In this document: one piece after another, positions 16,055 through 24,079 of the stretch | How positions within the stretch are numbered: position 1 is the stretch's first letter | How the letters are laid out: every line of letters begins with the position of its first letter | Assembly (NCBI GenBank): GCA_029821875.1 | Contig: JALGXW010000014.1 | Span: 79,554 to 143,553 of the forward strand | Length of the DNA: 64,000 nt | From: Candidatus Hebobacterum abditum | Lineage (GTDB): Bacteria; Armatimonadota; Hebobacteria; Hebobacterales; Hebobacteraceae | Direction: 5' to 3' | Translations under genes and position numbers: made by a program | Notes under the pieces: generated by a model | What the model saw: the letters and a program-made list of their open reading frames with translations, nothing else | Told to the model about the DNA's origin: nothing | Databases searched by the model: none

Positions 16055-17023
16055 ATGCCAGCCGCGCTGGGCCATCGCGAGCGGGTGTTGCGCTCCATTG
16101 AGCATCGCGACATCGATCGCGTCGCCTGTTATTTCGCCGCCGAGGAGGAGACGCAGGCAATGCTGCACGCCCGTCTCGGCCTCAGGGACGCACAGGAGGC
16201 GACGCGCTTCTTCGACGCCGACACAATCCAGGTGACGATCTACTGCGCCCTTCCCGATTTGTCCCCGGTCCAGTCCATCGAAGACCTGGAGGGATTGCCG
16301 TGGCCGAGCCGCGAGCGGGTGGACCTGCCGGCCGAGGTGCAGCGCGTGCGGGAGGCCCGCGCTACCGGCCTGGCGGTGATGGGCGGCGCCTGGGCAACCA
16401 TCTTCACTGGGGCGCGGCGGAGCATGGGCGAGGAGCGGTATCTGCTGGCGATGGTGGATCAGCCCGAGCTGATCGCCAACATCATCCGCCGGGCCGCCGA
16501 GGGCTTCCTGGACATCAATGAGGCGCTCTTCTCGGAATGCGCCGACGGCCTCGACGTGTTCTACTTCGGCACCGATTTCGGCACTCAGCGCTCGCTCTTC
16601 ATCAGCCCCGAGGCCGTCCGGGGTCTCTTCCTGCCCCATCTCGCGCGGCTCGCCGAGCACGCCCACGTCTTCGGGCTCAAGGTGATGTTCCACACGTGTG
16701 GGGCGGTGGCCGACCTCATCCCGGACTTCATCGCCTGCGGCATCGATGTGCTCGACCCGGTGCAAGTCGCGGCGACGGCGATGGCGCCCGAGATGCTGGC
16801 GGCGCGGTTCGGCGGCCAGATCGCCTTCCACGGCGGCATCAGCACCCAGACCCTCCTTCCCCGCGCCGCGCCCGATGAAGTACGCGCTGTGACCGAGGAG
16901 ACTGTTCGCGCCCTTGGCCCCACCGGCTACATCGCCGGCCCCGACCAGTGGCTGATGTCGGACATCCCCATCGAGAACATGGTGGCGATGTACGAGGCAA
17001 TCCGCGGCTATGGGGTGGCATGA
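16055..17023 (+). CDS. Uroporphyrinogen decarboxylase-family (methyltransferase-like) protein
   Basis: 322 residues. The URO-D barrel is indicated by LRSIEHRDIDRVACYF at the start, FYFGTDFGTQRSLFISP in the middle, and GLKVMFHTCGAVADLIPDFI (H-x-C) near residues 208-227, followed by GIDVLDPVQ. Members with the HxC signature include MtaA/CmuA-type enzymes that move methyl groups between corrinoid proteins and thiols, with zinc bound by His and Cys; true HemE lacks it. It lies 177 bases after hgcB on the same strand. A role in supplying or draining methyl groups for the HgcA corrinoid is possible but is inference from position and family only. Confidence 0.8.
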   Translation: MPAALGHRERVLRSIEHRDIDRVACYFAAEEETQAMLHARLGLRDAQEATRFFDADTIQVTIYCALPDLSPVQSIEDLEGLPWPSRERVDLPAEVQRVREARATGLAVMGGAWATIFTGARRSMGEERYLLAMVDQPELIANIIRRAAEGFLDINEALFSECADGLDVFYFGTDFGTQRSLFISPEAVRGLFLPHLARLAEHAHVFGLKVMFHTCGAVADLIPDFIACGIDVLDPVQVAATAMAPEMLAARFGGQIAFHGGISTQTLLPRAAPDEVRAVTEETVRALGPTGYIAGPDQWLMSDIPIENMVAMYEAIRGYGVA

Positions 17024-17102
17024 GCCTTCGCCCTCGCGCCCCGGCTCCGAGTTGCGACGGACGGTGGCGTGAGGCGGAGCCGAACCGGTCGTCCCGCCCC
17101 GT

Positions 17103-18143
17103 TCATCCGGCGCGCACCCGCGGCGTCAGCGCCCGCGCCGGGTTGTCTTTGAGAAGCTTATCGACGGCGTCGTCGTCGATGCCGGCCTTCTTCATCGCCG
17201 GGACGAACTCGGTCAGCAGCTTGTCGAATGGCCGCTGCTCGCCGCCCTTTGGCTCGCCGACGTTGTACCAGCCGCGGTCCTGTGAGATCAGCACCTGATC
17301 GATCAAGTCGGCCTCGATCAGGTCTTTGATCATCTCGAGGTGGCGCTCCGGCTCCTCCGGAGTGACGGCGTCCAGCTCGATCCACGCACCGCGCCGGCCG
17401 GCCTCCCGCCAGATGTCGCGGTTCGCCTGCGCGTCCGCATGCACCCAGATGAAGGCACTCCCCGCGACGCCCTCGCTCTCGAGGACATCCAACTCCTGGA
17501 GAACGGTCGTGCTCTCGGTGGTGTGGGCGGCGATGGTGAGGCCGGCGCGCAGGTGGGTCAGCGCGGCCGCCCGAACGATCTTCCGCTGGATCGGGCTGAG
17601 GTCGCCCTCGTTCGCCGCGATCTTGATGAAGCCCGGCCGAATGCCGGTGTCGTCGATGCCCTCCTTCGCCTCCCTGGTCCAGTCGTCGGCCAGCGATTCC
17701 GCCGTCCCGTCCAGCGCGTACTTCGGCAGATACGGGTCCTTGTAGAGGCCGGTGTTGGTGATGATATGCAGGCCGCTCGCCTCCGACAGTCGCCTGAGCA
17801 GGACGGGGTCGCGGCCGAGGAACTTCGGGCTGCAATCCCCGAAGCTCTGCCCGCCGGCGTCCCGCACCGCGTCGAGATAGGGGAGCATCACCTCGTAGAC
17901 TTCGTCGCGCTCCCAGCGGTGCGGCCCGGTCATGTCGGCGCCGATGAAGTCACACATGACGTGCTCGTGGATCAACGTCACGCCCAGCTCGGCCGGATCG
18001 ACCGGGCCGGTGACGGTCTGAATCGCTTCCATCGCGTTCTCCTTCTCAGATGAGCGCAACCGCGCGAGCGCCTCCCGCGGGGACAGTGCCGCCGCGACTC
18101 CCGCCACCCCAGCGCGTCTCAGAAACTCTCGTCGATTCAGCAT
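17103..18143 (-). CDS. Phosphotriesterase-like metallohydrolase with Tat signal
   Basis: 346 residues from ATG 18143. The N-terminus MLNRREFLRRAGVAGVAAAL is a Tat signal. The PTE-type amidohydrolase site is visible: IHEHV (metal His pair, about 59-61), GFIKIAANEG (bridging Lys, about 172), AAHTTES (His), WVHAD (His), and SQDRGW (Asp). The family acts as lactonase, esterase or phosphotriesterase. A second start, ATG 18032, has AGAAGGAGA upstream and would yield a 309-residue cytoplasmic form lacking the signal; the Tat protein of the sigma-factor operon shows the same arrangement. Convergent with the URO-D-family gene. Confidence 0.85.
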   Translation of the reverse strand: MLNRREFLRRAGVAGVAAALSPREALARLRSSEKENAMEAIQTVTGPVDPAELGVTLIHEHVMCDFIGADMTGPHRWERDEVYEVMLPYLDAVRDAGGQSFGDCSPKFLGRDPVLLRRLSEASGLHIITNTGLYKDPYLPKYALDGTAESLADDWTREAKEGIDDTGIRPGFIKIAANEGDLSPIQRKIVRAAALTHLRAGLTIAAHTTESTTVLQELDVLESEGVAGSAFIWVHADAQANRDIWREAGRRGAWIELDAVTPEEPERHLEMIKDLIEADLIDQVLISQDRGWYNVGEPKGGEQRPFDKLLTEFVPAMKKAGIDDDAVDKLLKDNPARALTPRVRAG

Positions 18144-18224
18144 GGATGAACTCCCAGTGGCCGAGCCGTGCCTCGGCGAGACAACTCGTGGATACTTCTC
18201 CCATCGGCCGCGCTGCCCTGCGAG

Positions 18225-18725
18225 CTAACCGAGATCCACTTTGCCAAACAACAGCGTCGCCAACAGCCCGGCGATGGGTGGGAAGAAGAGGGTGCAGGCC
18301 AGCCGGATGGCGGCGAACTTCCAGCCGAGAATGCCCAACTCCAGGGGCAGGCGCGCCACCGCCCACAGCGACCACGCCGTGAGGAAGGCCACGATCGTGC
18401 CCACCCCCGCGCCCGTCCGCAGCAGCCCGGCCGCTATCGGCATGCTGACAAAGGGTCCACCGGGAGTGAACACCCCCGCCGCCGTCCCCAGCAGAATCCC
18501 CCGCAGTCCGGACCCGGGGCCGATCCAGGTGGAGATCAGCTCCTTCGGCAGCAGTGTCTGCACGAGTCCGGCCGCCAGAAACGCGAACAGCAGCAGCGGC
18601 AGGACCTGCGCGGTGAGCTGCAGCCCTGTCTTCGCGCCCTCGACGTGCTCCCCCTGACCGCGGAAGTATCCGATGCACAGAAGCGCAACTGCAAGCGCCC
18701 CCATCACGATGGTCGGGATGAGCAT
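18225..18725 (-). CDS. Half-size permease (ArsP/DUF318-like)
   Basis: 166 residues from ATG 18725, chosen because AAGGAAGGGGAA precedes it and a hydrophobic segment starts at once; a longer frame to 18752 adds a charged leader. Four to five membrane segments are visible. The stretch AAGVFTPGGPFVSMPIAAGL, followed by VGTIVAFLTAWSLWA, is the characteristic signature of the YraQ/ArsP-like permease family; this is a half-length version (full-length members have two such halves). Substrates of the family include organoarsenicals, but half-size members are uncharacterised. It ends about 80 bases before the phosphotriesterase-like gene on the same strand. Confidence 0.7.
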   Translation of the reverse strand: MLIPTIVMGALAVALLCIGYFRGQGEHVEGAKTGLQLTAQVLPLLLFAFLAAGLVQTLLPKELISTWIGPGSGLRGILLGTAAGVFTPGGPFVSMPIAAGLLRTGAGVGTIVAFLTAWSLWAVARLPLELGILGWKFAAIRLACTLFFPPIAGLLATLLFGKVDLG

Positions 18726-18876
18726 GGCGGTTCCCCTTCCTTTGGCGGCCATCAGTAGCCTCTCAAGTCAGTGTGCTGCTGGATTGCGGCCTGCGAACTG
18801 AATATGCCGGCAGAAGGGTATTGGCCGCCGCCGCGCCCGATCCTCGCGGGGAAGTCGTGGGGCAGGACCTAGCCCC

Positions 18877-18905
18877 GTTGGGCAGGAGCTTGCCTCCTGC
18901 CCAAC
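18877..18905. repeat. Intergenic palindrome, best copy
   Basis: GTTGGGCAGGAG and CTCCTGCCCAAC are perfect 12-base arms around CTTGC. It lies between the nucleotidyltransferase and permease genes. Related palindromes are at 30105, 32036, 36259, 36341 and 45605. Confidence 0.8.
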
Positions 18906-18971
18906 GAACACACCGCCCCCTCACTCGCGTTCAGCGTTTGCCGGCGGCGTCCGCCGCACCGTGCCCACACC

Positions 18972-19958
18972 TCACTCCCAGTCCCACAGGCTCCAGATCC
19001 AACGGTCGCCGGGCGTGTGGCCCGCCCGCTGCGCCTTCTGCTCTTCAGCACGGATCTGCTCGAACCACTCGGGGTCTGACCAGGCTTCCCGGTCTCTGGC
19101 CGGATAGAGGTATTCGAGCACTTGCGAAGCAAGCGCGCCGGTGTCCAGGATGATATCGGTGTAGCGCGCCACCAGGGCCTGCACGGCCTGCACGCGCTCG
19201 GCCCACTGGGGCGCGGCCGCGATCGTGTCGATCAGCGGCACCGCGGTGGCCGCGAAGGGTAGCTTCTCGAAGGCCCACCGCAGCCGCTTCGGGTAGGGGT
19301 GATAGGCCTTGCCGATGAGAAGGCCCACGCGCAGCAGATCGGCCAGCAGCGGGCCAAGCAGAATGCTCGCCTCGACGACCTCGCCTCTCTGGACCGCGAG
19401 CGCCAGCTCGGCCGGCTGCCCCTTGATGTCGGCCAGCTTCAGCAGCAACCGCTTGCGCCAGAGCCACTCGGGCAATCGCTCCGGCCGGGTGGCTTCCCGG
19501 AGCGTGCGCATCATTCCGTGCGGGTCGCGGAGCACCAGGCTCTCCTGGTGTAGCTTGAAGAGCGCCTCGGGGCTGATCTCCTCCCAGGGCACATCGGCGC
19601 CGCCGAGGATGTGTCCCGCCTGCCCGCCGAGCAGCCACGAGGCCGGATGCACGTTGACCTCCGGGTGGCCGTACACAACCCACCCCTCGGGATGGCCCGG
19701 GAAGTCGCAGTACCGCTGCGCGTCGGCGCGGAAGGGCTCGGCCTGCCTCCACAGGAGCAGTTGCACGTGCCCGCCTTCCCGATACCACAGGTCGTCTTCG
19801 AGATAGATGATGGCGTCGAGATCGGAGAGTCCGTCGGCCAGCCCCAGGTTGTAGGAGCCTTCGATGACAACACACATTCCGGCCGCGACCTGCGGGTGCT
19901 TGTCGGCGATCAGCGGGATGACTTGCTGCTCAAGGTATGCTCTCGCGTCTTTCGACAT
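18972..19958 (-). CDS. Nucleotidyltransferase (DUF4037-like)
   Basis: 328 residues from ATG 19958 (GGGGAGGGCG upstream). The polymerase-beta nucleotidyltransferase motif GSYNLGLADGLSDLDAIIYL (about 34-53: GS, then DxD) is intact; NVHPASWLL may hold the third acidic-site region. The helical C-terminal half fits the DUF4037/kanamycin-nucleotidyltransferase-like architecture. It may adenylylate a small molecule. It lies next to an APH-fold kinase gene on the same strand (37 bases apart), which suggests co-expression; both folds are used for small-molecule modification, but resistance is not shown. Confidence 0.8.
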   Translation of the reverse strand: MSKDARAYLEQQVIPLIADKHPQVAAGMCVVIEGSYNLGLADGLSDLDAIIYLEDDLWYREGGHVQLLLWRQAEPFRADAQRYCDFPGHPEGWVVYGHPEVNVHPASWLLGGQAGHILGGADVPWEEISPEALFKLHQESLVLRDPHGMMRTLREATRPERLPEWLWRKRLLLKLADIKGQPAELALAVQRGEVVEASILLGPLLADLLRVGLLIGKAYHPYPKRLRWAFEKLPFAATAVPLIDTIAAAPQWAERVQAVQALVARYTDIILDTGALASQVLEYLYPARDREAWSDPEWFEQIRAEEQKAQRAGHTPGDRWIWSLWDWE

Positions 19959-19994
19959 CTGCCTCGCCCTCCCCGGAAGGCATGGTTCTCACCT

Positions 19995-21053
19995 TCACAG
20001 CAACTCCTCGCACTCCAGGTCCTCGAAGGCGGCGAAGGCCTTCTCGAGGCCGTCCCAATCGGTCTCGGGCGCGAGCTGCCCCTGCCATTGCCACATGGGG
20101 ATCAGCACGTTCTCGATGGACTGCTCCCGGTAGTCGCGCCAGCAGTCTTCCCACGCGTATCCCTTGACTCCATGGCGAAGCAGCCCGTCGTGATAGCGGC
20201 GCACCAGGTCCATCTCCAGCAGACGCCGCTCCTCCCGCGTCCAGTTGCGGGCGATCATGAAGGCGAGGTCCTGCGGACCGACACTCACGTTCCAGAACTG
20301 CCAGTCGATGATCCGGATGTGGTTCTGCTCCGCCTCTCGCGGCACGAGGAAGTTCTCGAAGTGGGCGTCGCCGTGGATCAGTGTGAGACCTTCATTGGGC
20401 CGCAAGTGACTCGCCGCGAAGCGGCGCTGCCATCGGTCCAGCGCGGTCGACACGACCTTCCTGCAGATGCGCTGCTTGTCGAGGGGGAGTTGGTCGCCGA
20501 GGAAGGAGAGGAAGCCTGCGAGGTGCTCCTCCATGCTGGCGACGTCGGGGGGCTCCGGAGCTGACCCGATCTCCTCGCCCAGCCGCGGGTGCTCCCACCA
20601 GAAGGCATGGAATCGCGCCAGGAAGTCCATGATGCGCTCGCAGGTCTCTCGGCGAGGTGGCGGCCGCGAGTCCACTTCGACATGGCTGTCCGACAGGTCC
20701 TCCAGCAGGAGATGTGACTTCGTGGTCTCCGGCGAGTAGGCGGCATCGAAGCACCTCACCACCGGCGGATTCTCCATCGCTGGCGCGACTCGCCGGTAGA
20801 ACGCCACCTCGTTCTCGCCGAACTGTGGGTGGAACCCAGGCCTGGAGATCTTCAACAGCAACCGCGACGGAGCGGAGTCGGCTGCACCCCCCGAGTAGCG
20901 CACGCTTAGCCACACGACCGTCGAGGTCGTCGTCTGGTGTGCCGACTTGTCGATCGCGATCACTCGGCCGCGCCCGAGACTGCCCTGCCTGCCGAGCACG
21001 GCCTGGAGCCAGTCGGCCGTCAGCTGTGATGCGTCAGTGATCACATCGCGCAT
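19995..21053 (-). CDS. APH/ecdysteroid-kinase-like phosphotransferase
   Basis: 352 residues from ATG 21053, chosen by GGGAGAG six bases upstream; the longest frame begins 20 codons earlier. Kinase motifs: LLLKISRPG (nucleotide Lys), LIHGDAHFENFLVP (catalytic loop HGDxHxxN), IRIIDWQFW (DxD-like metal site). Length and the ecdysteroid/choline-kinase-like N-lobe fit small-molecule kinases. The substrate is unknown. It is probably driven by the minus-strand promoter at 21229-21257 and transcribed together with the nucleotidyltransferase gene. Confidence 0.85.
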   Translation of the reverse strand: MRDVITDASQLTADWLQAVLGRQGSLGRGRVIAIDKSAHQTTTSTVVWLSVRYSGGAADSAPSRLLLKISRPGFHPQFGENEVAFYRRVAPAMENPPVVRCFDAAYSPETTKSHLLLEDLSDSHVEVDSRPPPRRETCERIMDFLARFHAFWWEHPRLGEEIGSAPEPPDVASMEEHLAGFLSFLGDQLPLDKQRICRKVVSTALDRWQRRFAASHLRPNEGLTLIHGDAHFENFLVPREAEQNHIRIIDWQFWNVSVGPQDLAFMIARNWTREERRLLEMDLVRRYHDGLLRHGVKGYAWEDCWRDYREQSIENVLIPMWQWQGQLAPETDWDGLEKAFAAFEDLECEELL

Positions 21054-21228
21054 CTGTTTCTCTCCCTTGCCAGGCCTCCCGGAGTTGCGTGACGACTCGA
21101 ACCGGGAACACAACGCGCCTGCCTCGCGCCACCCGATGGTCTGGATGGCATGAAGCAGGCGCGTCAGGGGCTGAATCGCGTTGTCCCTGCGACAGCAGTA
21201 TCGTTTTGTCGTCGGTCAGCCGACTTAG

Positions 21229-21257
21229 AGACTAGCAGGCAGACGGCTCTCCGTCAA
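21229..21257 (-). promoter_or_regulatory. Candidate promoter of the APH-fold/nucleotidyltransferase operon
   Basis: Minus strand: TTGACG (21257-21252), 17-base spacer, TAGTCT (21234-21229). Start near 21222, about 170 bases before the kinase gene. It overlaps the upstream region of the plus-strand promoter at 21274-21283, giving a compact divergent pair. Confidence 0.5.
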
Positions 21258-21273
21258 CCGGCCTTCGCCCCCT

Positions 21274-21283
21274 GTGCTATGAT
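21274..21283 (+). promoter_or_regulatory. Extended -10 promoter of the GNAT gene
   Basis: TGTGCTATGAT: an extended -10 (TG, one base, TATGAT at 21278-21283) without a clear -35. Transcription would start near 21290, which excludes the ATG at 21290 as the main start and supports ATG 21311. Confidence 0.4.
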
Positions 21284-21310
21284 GGGCGGATGGCGTCGGG
21301 AGGTGGGAGC

Positions 21311-21757
21311 ATGCAGATACGCAGGCTGGTCGAGGGGGACGAAGCGGCCGCGTGCCAACTCATCGAGCAAGTCAAGTTCACGATCGACGAGGTTGCAGAT
21401 GTGTCGCTCGATCCCGTGGACATGGCCGCGCTCGTCTCCGACGAGCGCGCCTACCTCATCGCGGCCTATGTCGATGACAGGCCGGTGGGCCTGGTGTATG
21501 GCTACCGCTTCCCCCGGCTCGACGGGCCGAGGCCGATGATGTTCCTATACGAGGCCGGAGTGCTGGCGCAGCACCGCAGGCGGGGCATCGGGCGCGCCCT
21601 GGCGGAGGAGCTGAAGCGCTTCGCCAGGGAGAGCAACTGCCGCAAGATGTTCGTTCCCACCGAGGCCTCCAACGAGGCGGCGATGGCGCTCTATCGCTCA
21701 GCCGGGGGCGAAGGCGGCGCCGACAAAGACGCAGCCGCCTTCTGGTGGAATTGGTGA
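21311..21757 (+). CDS. GNAT-family N-acetyltransferase
   Basis: 148 residues from ATG 21311, which has GGGAGGTGGG a few bases upstream. GNAT features: MQIRRLVEGDEAAACQLI at the start, beta4 FLYEAGVLAQHRRRGIGRAL with the acetyl-CoA pyrophosphate loop RRRGIG, and KMFVPTEASNEAAMALYRSAG. It acetylates an amine on an unknown small molecule or protein. Followed after 21 bases by another APH-fold kinase gene on the same strand, probably one operon. Confidence 0.85.
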   Translation: MQIRRLVEGDEAAACQLIEQVKFTIDEVADVSLDPVDMAALVSDERAYLIAAYVDDRPVGLVYGYRFPRLDGPRPMMFLYEAGVLAQHRRRGIGRALAEELKRFARESNCRKMFVPTEASNEAAMALYRSAGGEGGADKDAAAFWWNW

Positions 21758-21778
21758 GGGCGCCGGGCGGAAACTGAG

Positions 21779-22702
21779 ATGACATTCGCGGAGCTCACAG
21801 ACCTCCTTCAGACCAAGGACGAGTTCGGGGATCTCGGCGATTGGACCATCGCGGGCATCACCGAAGGCGGGACGAGCGCGCACACCTACCGATTCACCTC
21901 CGGCCGCGCCGATTACTTCGTGAAGGAGACGCAGGACAACGAGCGCAACACGCTCCAATTGCTGGCGGGCCTCGAACTGGACGTGTGCCCGCGCGTGGCG
22001 TATCCCGATCTGCTCGGCCACAACGTGCTGGTGATGCAGCACATCCCCGGCGACTCGCTCAAGACGAAGCGGCTCGAGCCGGGGCTAGTCGGGAAGTACG
22101 CGGAGATGCATAACGCTTTGAACAACTGGCAGCGCGTGGAAGAATGCTGTCCCGACACCCCCTGCACATTCTCCGACACGGACGGCGGCAACTATCGGGA
22201 CTTCATCCTCCAAGGCTGCCGCGATGGGTACCAGCGCCTGATGAACATCAGGCCGCTCGGGCTCTCCATCCTCGACGACTTCACCCGTCTCGCCGATCGT
22301 GTCGTACAGAGACAGGAGACGCTGGCCGGCGAGTACTCGACCATGCCCTTTGGGTGGCTCCACCACGATTTCAGGGAGGAGAACATCCGGGGCCGTCCCC
22401 AGAGGCTGGTGGACTGGGGGTCCTCTTACGGGCACGGACCATTCCTGTTCGACCTGGCTCCGTTCCTTCTGATCGACGCCGATGCACTCGATGTCTTCAC
22501 GGCCCGCTCCGACATCTGCCGCAAGGCAAGCGGAGAGCAGGTCGAAGGGTGGCTCCGCGTGGGGGGCCTGGCGAGCTTTGTCGCGTTCCTGGTGTGGCGT
22601 CTGCCCGATCCGGAACGCGAAGATCACGCGCAGACCCGCGACGGAGAGTGGGCCGAGTATCTAGAGTATGAGTTCGAGCCTTACATGCCGTTACTGGCGT
22701 GA
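21779..22702 (+). CDS. APH-fold kinase
   Basis: 307 residues. Features: ITEGGTSAHTYRFTSG, YFVKETQDNERNTLQLL (nucleotide Lys), FGWLHHDFREENI (catalytic loop; HHDxxxxN), LVDWGSSYGHGPFLFDLA (metal Asp and conserved loop). This is the phosphotransferase-family layout, with a degenerate HxD loop (HHD for HGD). Substrate unknown. It follows the GNAT gene in one probable operon. Confidence 0.8.
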   Translation: MTFAELTDLLQTKDEFGDLGDWTIAGITEGGTSAHTYRFTSGRADYFVKETQDNERNTLQLLAGLELDVCPRVAYPDLLGHNVLVMQHIPGDSLKTKRLEPGLVGKYAEMHNALNNWQRVEECCPDTPCTFSDTDGGNYRDFILQGCRDGYQRLMNIRPLGLSILDDFTRLADRVVQRQETLAGEYSTMPFGWLHHDFREENIRGRPQRLVDWGSSYGHGPFLFDLAPFLLIDADALDVFTARSDICRKASGEQVEGWLRVGGLASFVAFLVWRLPDPEREDHAQTRDGEWAEYLEYEFEPYMPLLA

Positions 22703-22916
22703 GGGGACTTCGGCGGCCAGCTGCCGGAGCAACGGCGCCCCCGGCTGTTTCTCGTGTCCGTCTCCTGTCCAATCAGCCGGCAACCAGGGAAGGAGGCCGC
22801 GGCCGGACGCGGGAAGCACGGGCCGACATATCAGCGTGGGAGGCCGGCCCGGCCGCGAGCGCGCCCACGTGCGCGGCCGCCGTATCCTGCCGAGCATCTA
22901 AAGGAGGTCTGTGACC

Positions 22917-23729
22917 ATGGAAGACGTGATGAAGAGCGTATTGCAGCTCGCCCCCGTGTACGGGCTCCGTCTGCTGGCCGCCATCGCCATCATCGTGGTG
23001 GGCCGGTGGATCGCCAAGTACCTGAGGCGCCTCGTGGCGCGAGTGCTCGCCAGTAGAGAGGTCGACGCGGCGGTGGTATCGCTGGCCTCGTCGGTCACCT
23101 ATGTGCTGCTCATGGTGGCCATCCTGCTGGCGGCGCTCGGCCAGCTCGGGGTGCAGGTGACCACCTTCGTGGCGATCCTCGGCGCGGCCGCGCTCGCCAT
23201 CGGCCTGGCGCTCCAGGGCTCGCTGGCGAACCTGGCGGCCGGCGTGCTGCTGCTGCTGTTCCGACCCTTCAAGGCGGGGGACGTAGTCGAAGCGGCCGGC
23301 GTCATCGGCGTCGTGGAGGAGATGCACATCTTCACCACTCAGCTCCGAACCGGCGACAACCGGCTCGTCATCGTGCCCAACGCGAAGCTGACGGGCGACA
23401 ACATGATCAACTACACCGCCAAGGACACCCGCCGCGTGGATATGGTGATAGGCGTGGGCTACGGCGAGGACCTCCAGCGCGTCAAGGCCGTGCTGGGGGA
23501 GATCCTCTCCGCGGATGAGCGGGTGCTGGAGGATCCGGAGCCGACCATCGGCGTGCTGGAGCTGGCCGATAGCGCCGTGAACCTCGCGGTTCGCCCGTGG
23601 ACGCGCACACCCGACTACTGGGGCGTGTACTTCGATACGATGGAGGCGGTGAAGACGCGCTTCGACGCCGAAGGCATCAGCATCCCCTTCCCCCAGCGGG
23701 ACGTCCACCTTCACGGCAGCGCGTCGTAG
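22917..23729 (+). CDS. Small mechanosensitive channel (MscS family)
   Basis: 270 residues from ATG 22917, eight bases after AAGGAGGT; GTG 22911 is too close to that site. Three membrane segments (about 15-35, 55-75, 85-120). The pore helix AAALAIGLALQGSLANLAAG (about 95-114) carries the Gly/Ala packing of MscS, followed by LLLFRPFKAGDVV and the beta domain VIVPNAKLTGDNMINYT. It would open on membrane tension to release solutes. Stand-alone gene. Confidence 0.9.
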   Translation: MEDVMKSVLQLAPVYGLRLLAAIAIIVVGRWIAKYLRRLVARVLASREVDAAVVSLASSVTYVLLMVAILLAALGQLGVQVTTFVAILGAAALAIGLALQGSLANLAAGVLLLLFRPFKAGDVVEAAGVIGVVEEMHIFTTQLRTGDNRLVIVPNAKLTGDNMINYTAKDTRRVDMVIGVGYGEDLQRVKAVLGEILSADERVLEDPEPTIGVLELADSAVNLAVRPWTRTPDYWGVYFDTMEAVKTRFDAEGISIPFPQRDVHLHGSAS

Positions 23730-23829
23730 AGGAGCAGTCGGACAGGAGGCAAGCTGCCTTCGCCAGGGTTACGGCGCCCAAGGCTCCTGCCCAACGGTCT
23801 TGCGGCCGTGAGGAAGAGTGGCAAAGCCC

Positions 23830-23858
23830 TTGACGGGGTGGGGCGTGTCCGCTATCAT
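23830..23858 (+). promoter_or_regulatory. Sigma-70 promoter of a leader ORF and the GNAT fusion gene
   Basis: TTGACG (23830-23835), 17-base spacer, TATCAT (23853-23858); start near 23865. It precedes a short ORF with a strong ribosome-binding site and then a terminator-like hairpin. Confidence 0.6.
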
Positions 23859-23895
23859 TCAGCCTCCACACCGACGCTGCCCGGAGGTGATGAGC

Positions 23896-23952
23896 ATGGT
23901 TAAGGCAATGAGTCCGTCGCTGGCCACACTCTCCGGGTCGCGCCATCGCTAA
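23896..23952 (+). CDS. Possible 18-residue leader peptide ORF
   Basis: ATG 23896 follows GGAGGTGAT (near-perfect Shine-Dalgarno) and encodes MVKAMSPSLATLSGSRHR, then TAA. It begins ~30 bases after the expected transcription start. A hairpin with a pyrimidine-rich tail follows at 23995, and the GNAT fusion gene starts at 24080. No run of a single amino acid stands out, so if it is an attenuator the sensed signal is not obvious (Ser is the most frequent residue). Confidence 0.4.
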   Translation: MVKAMSPSLATLSGSRHR

Positions 23953-23994
23953 CTTACTGTACGACTGAGCCATCAGCAGATCGCCGCACCCGGA

Positions 23995-24031
23995 GCCGTG
24001 GGCGGGACGGAAGCCCGCGGCCCTTCTATTT
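23995..24031 (+). terminator. Hairpin with T-rich tail in leader (attenuator or small-RNA terminator)
   Basis: GCCGTGGGC (23995-24003) pairs with GCCCGCGGC (24013-24021) around a 9-base loop, one G-T pair, followed by CCTTCTATTTG. Placed between the leader ORF and the GNAT fusion gene it would act as an attenuator, or end a ~165-base small RNA. Confidence 0.5.
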
Positions 24032-24079
24032 GCTCCGTACCATTCATCCCGAGTTCAATGGGCTTCGAGGGGAAGGCAA

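Noticed and set aside
18972..22702. Aminoglycoside resistance island
   Set aside because: Folds are shared with many housekeeping enzymes and no sequence closely resembling a known resistance gene is recognised; reported only as a clustering of folds.
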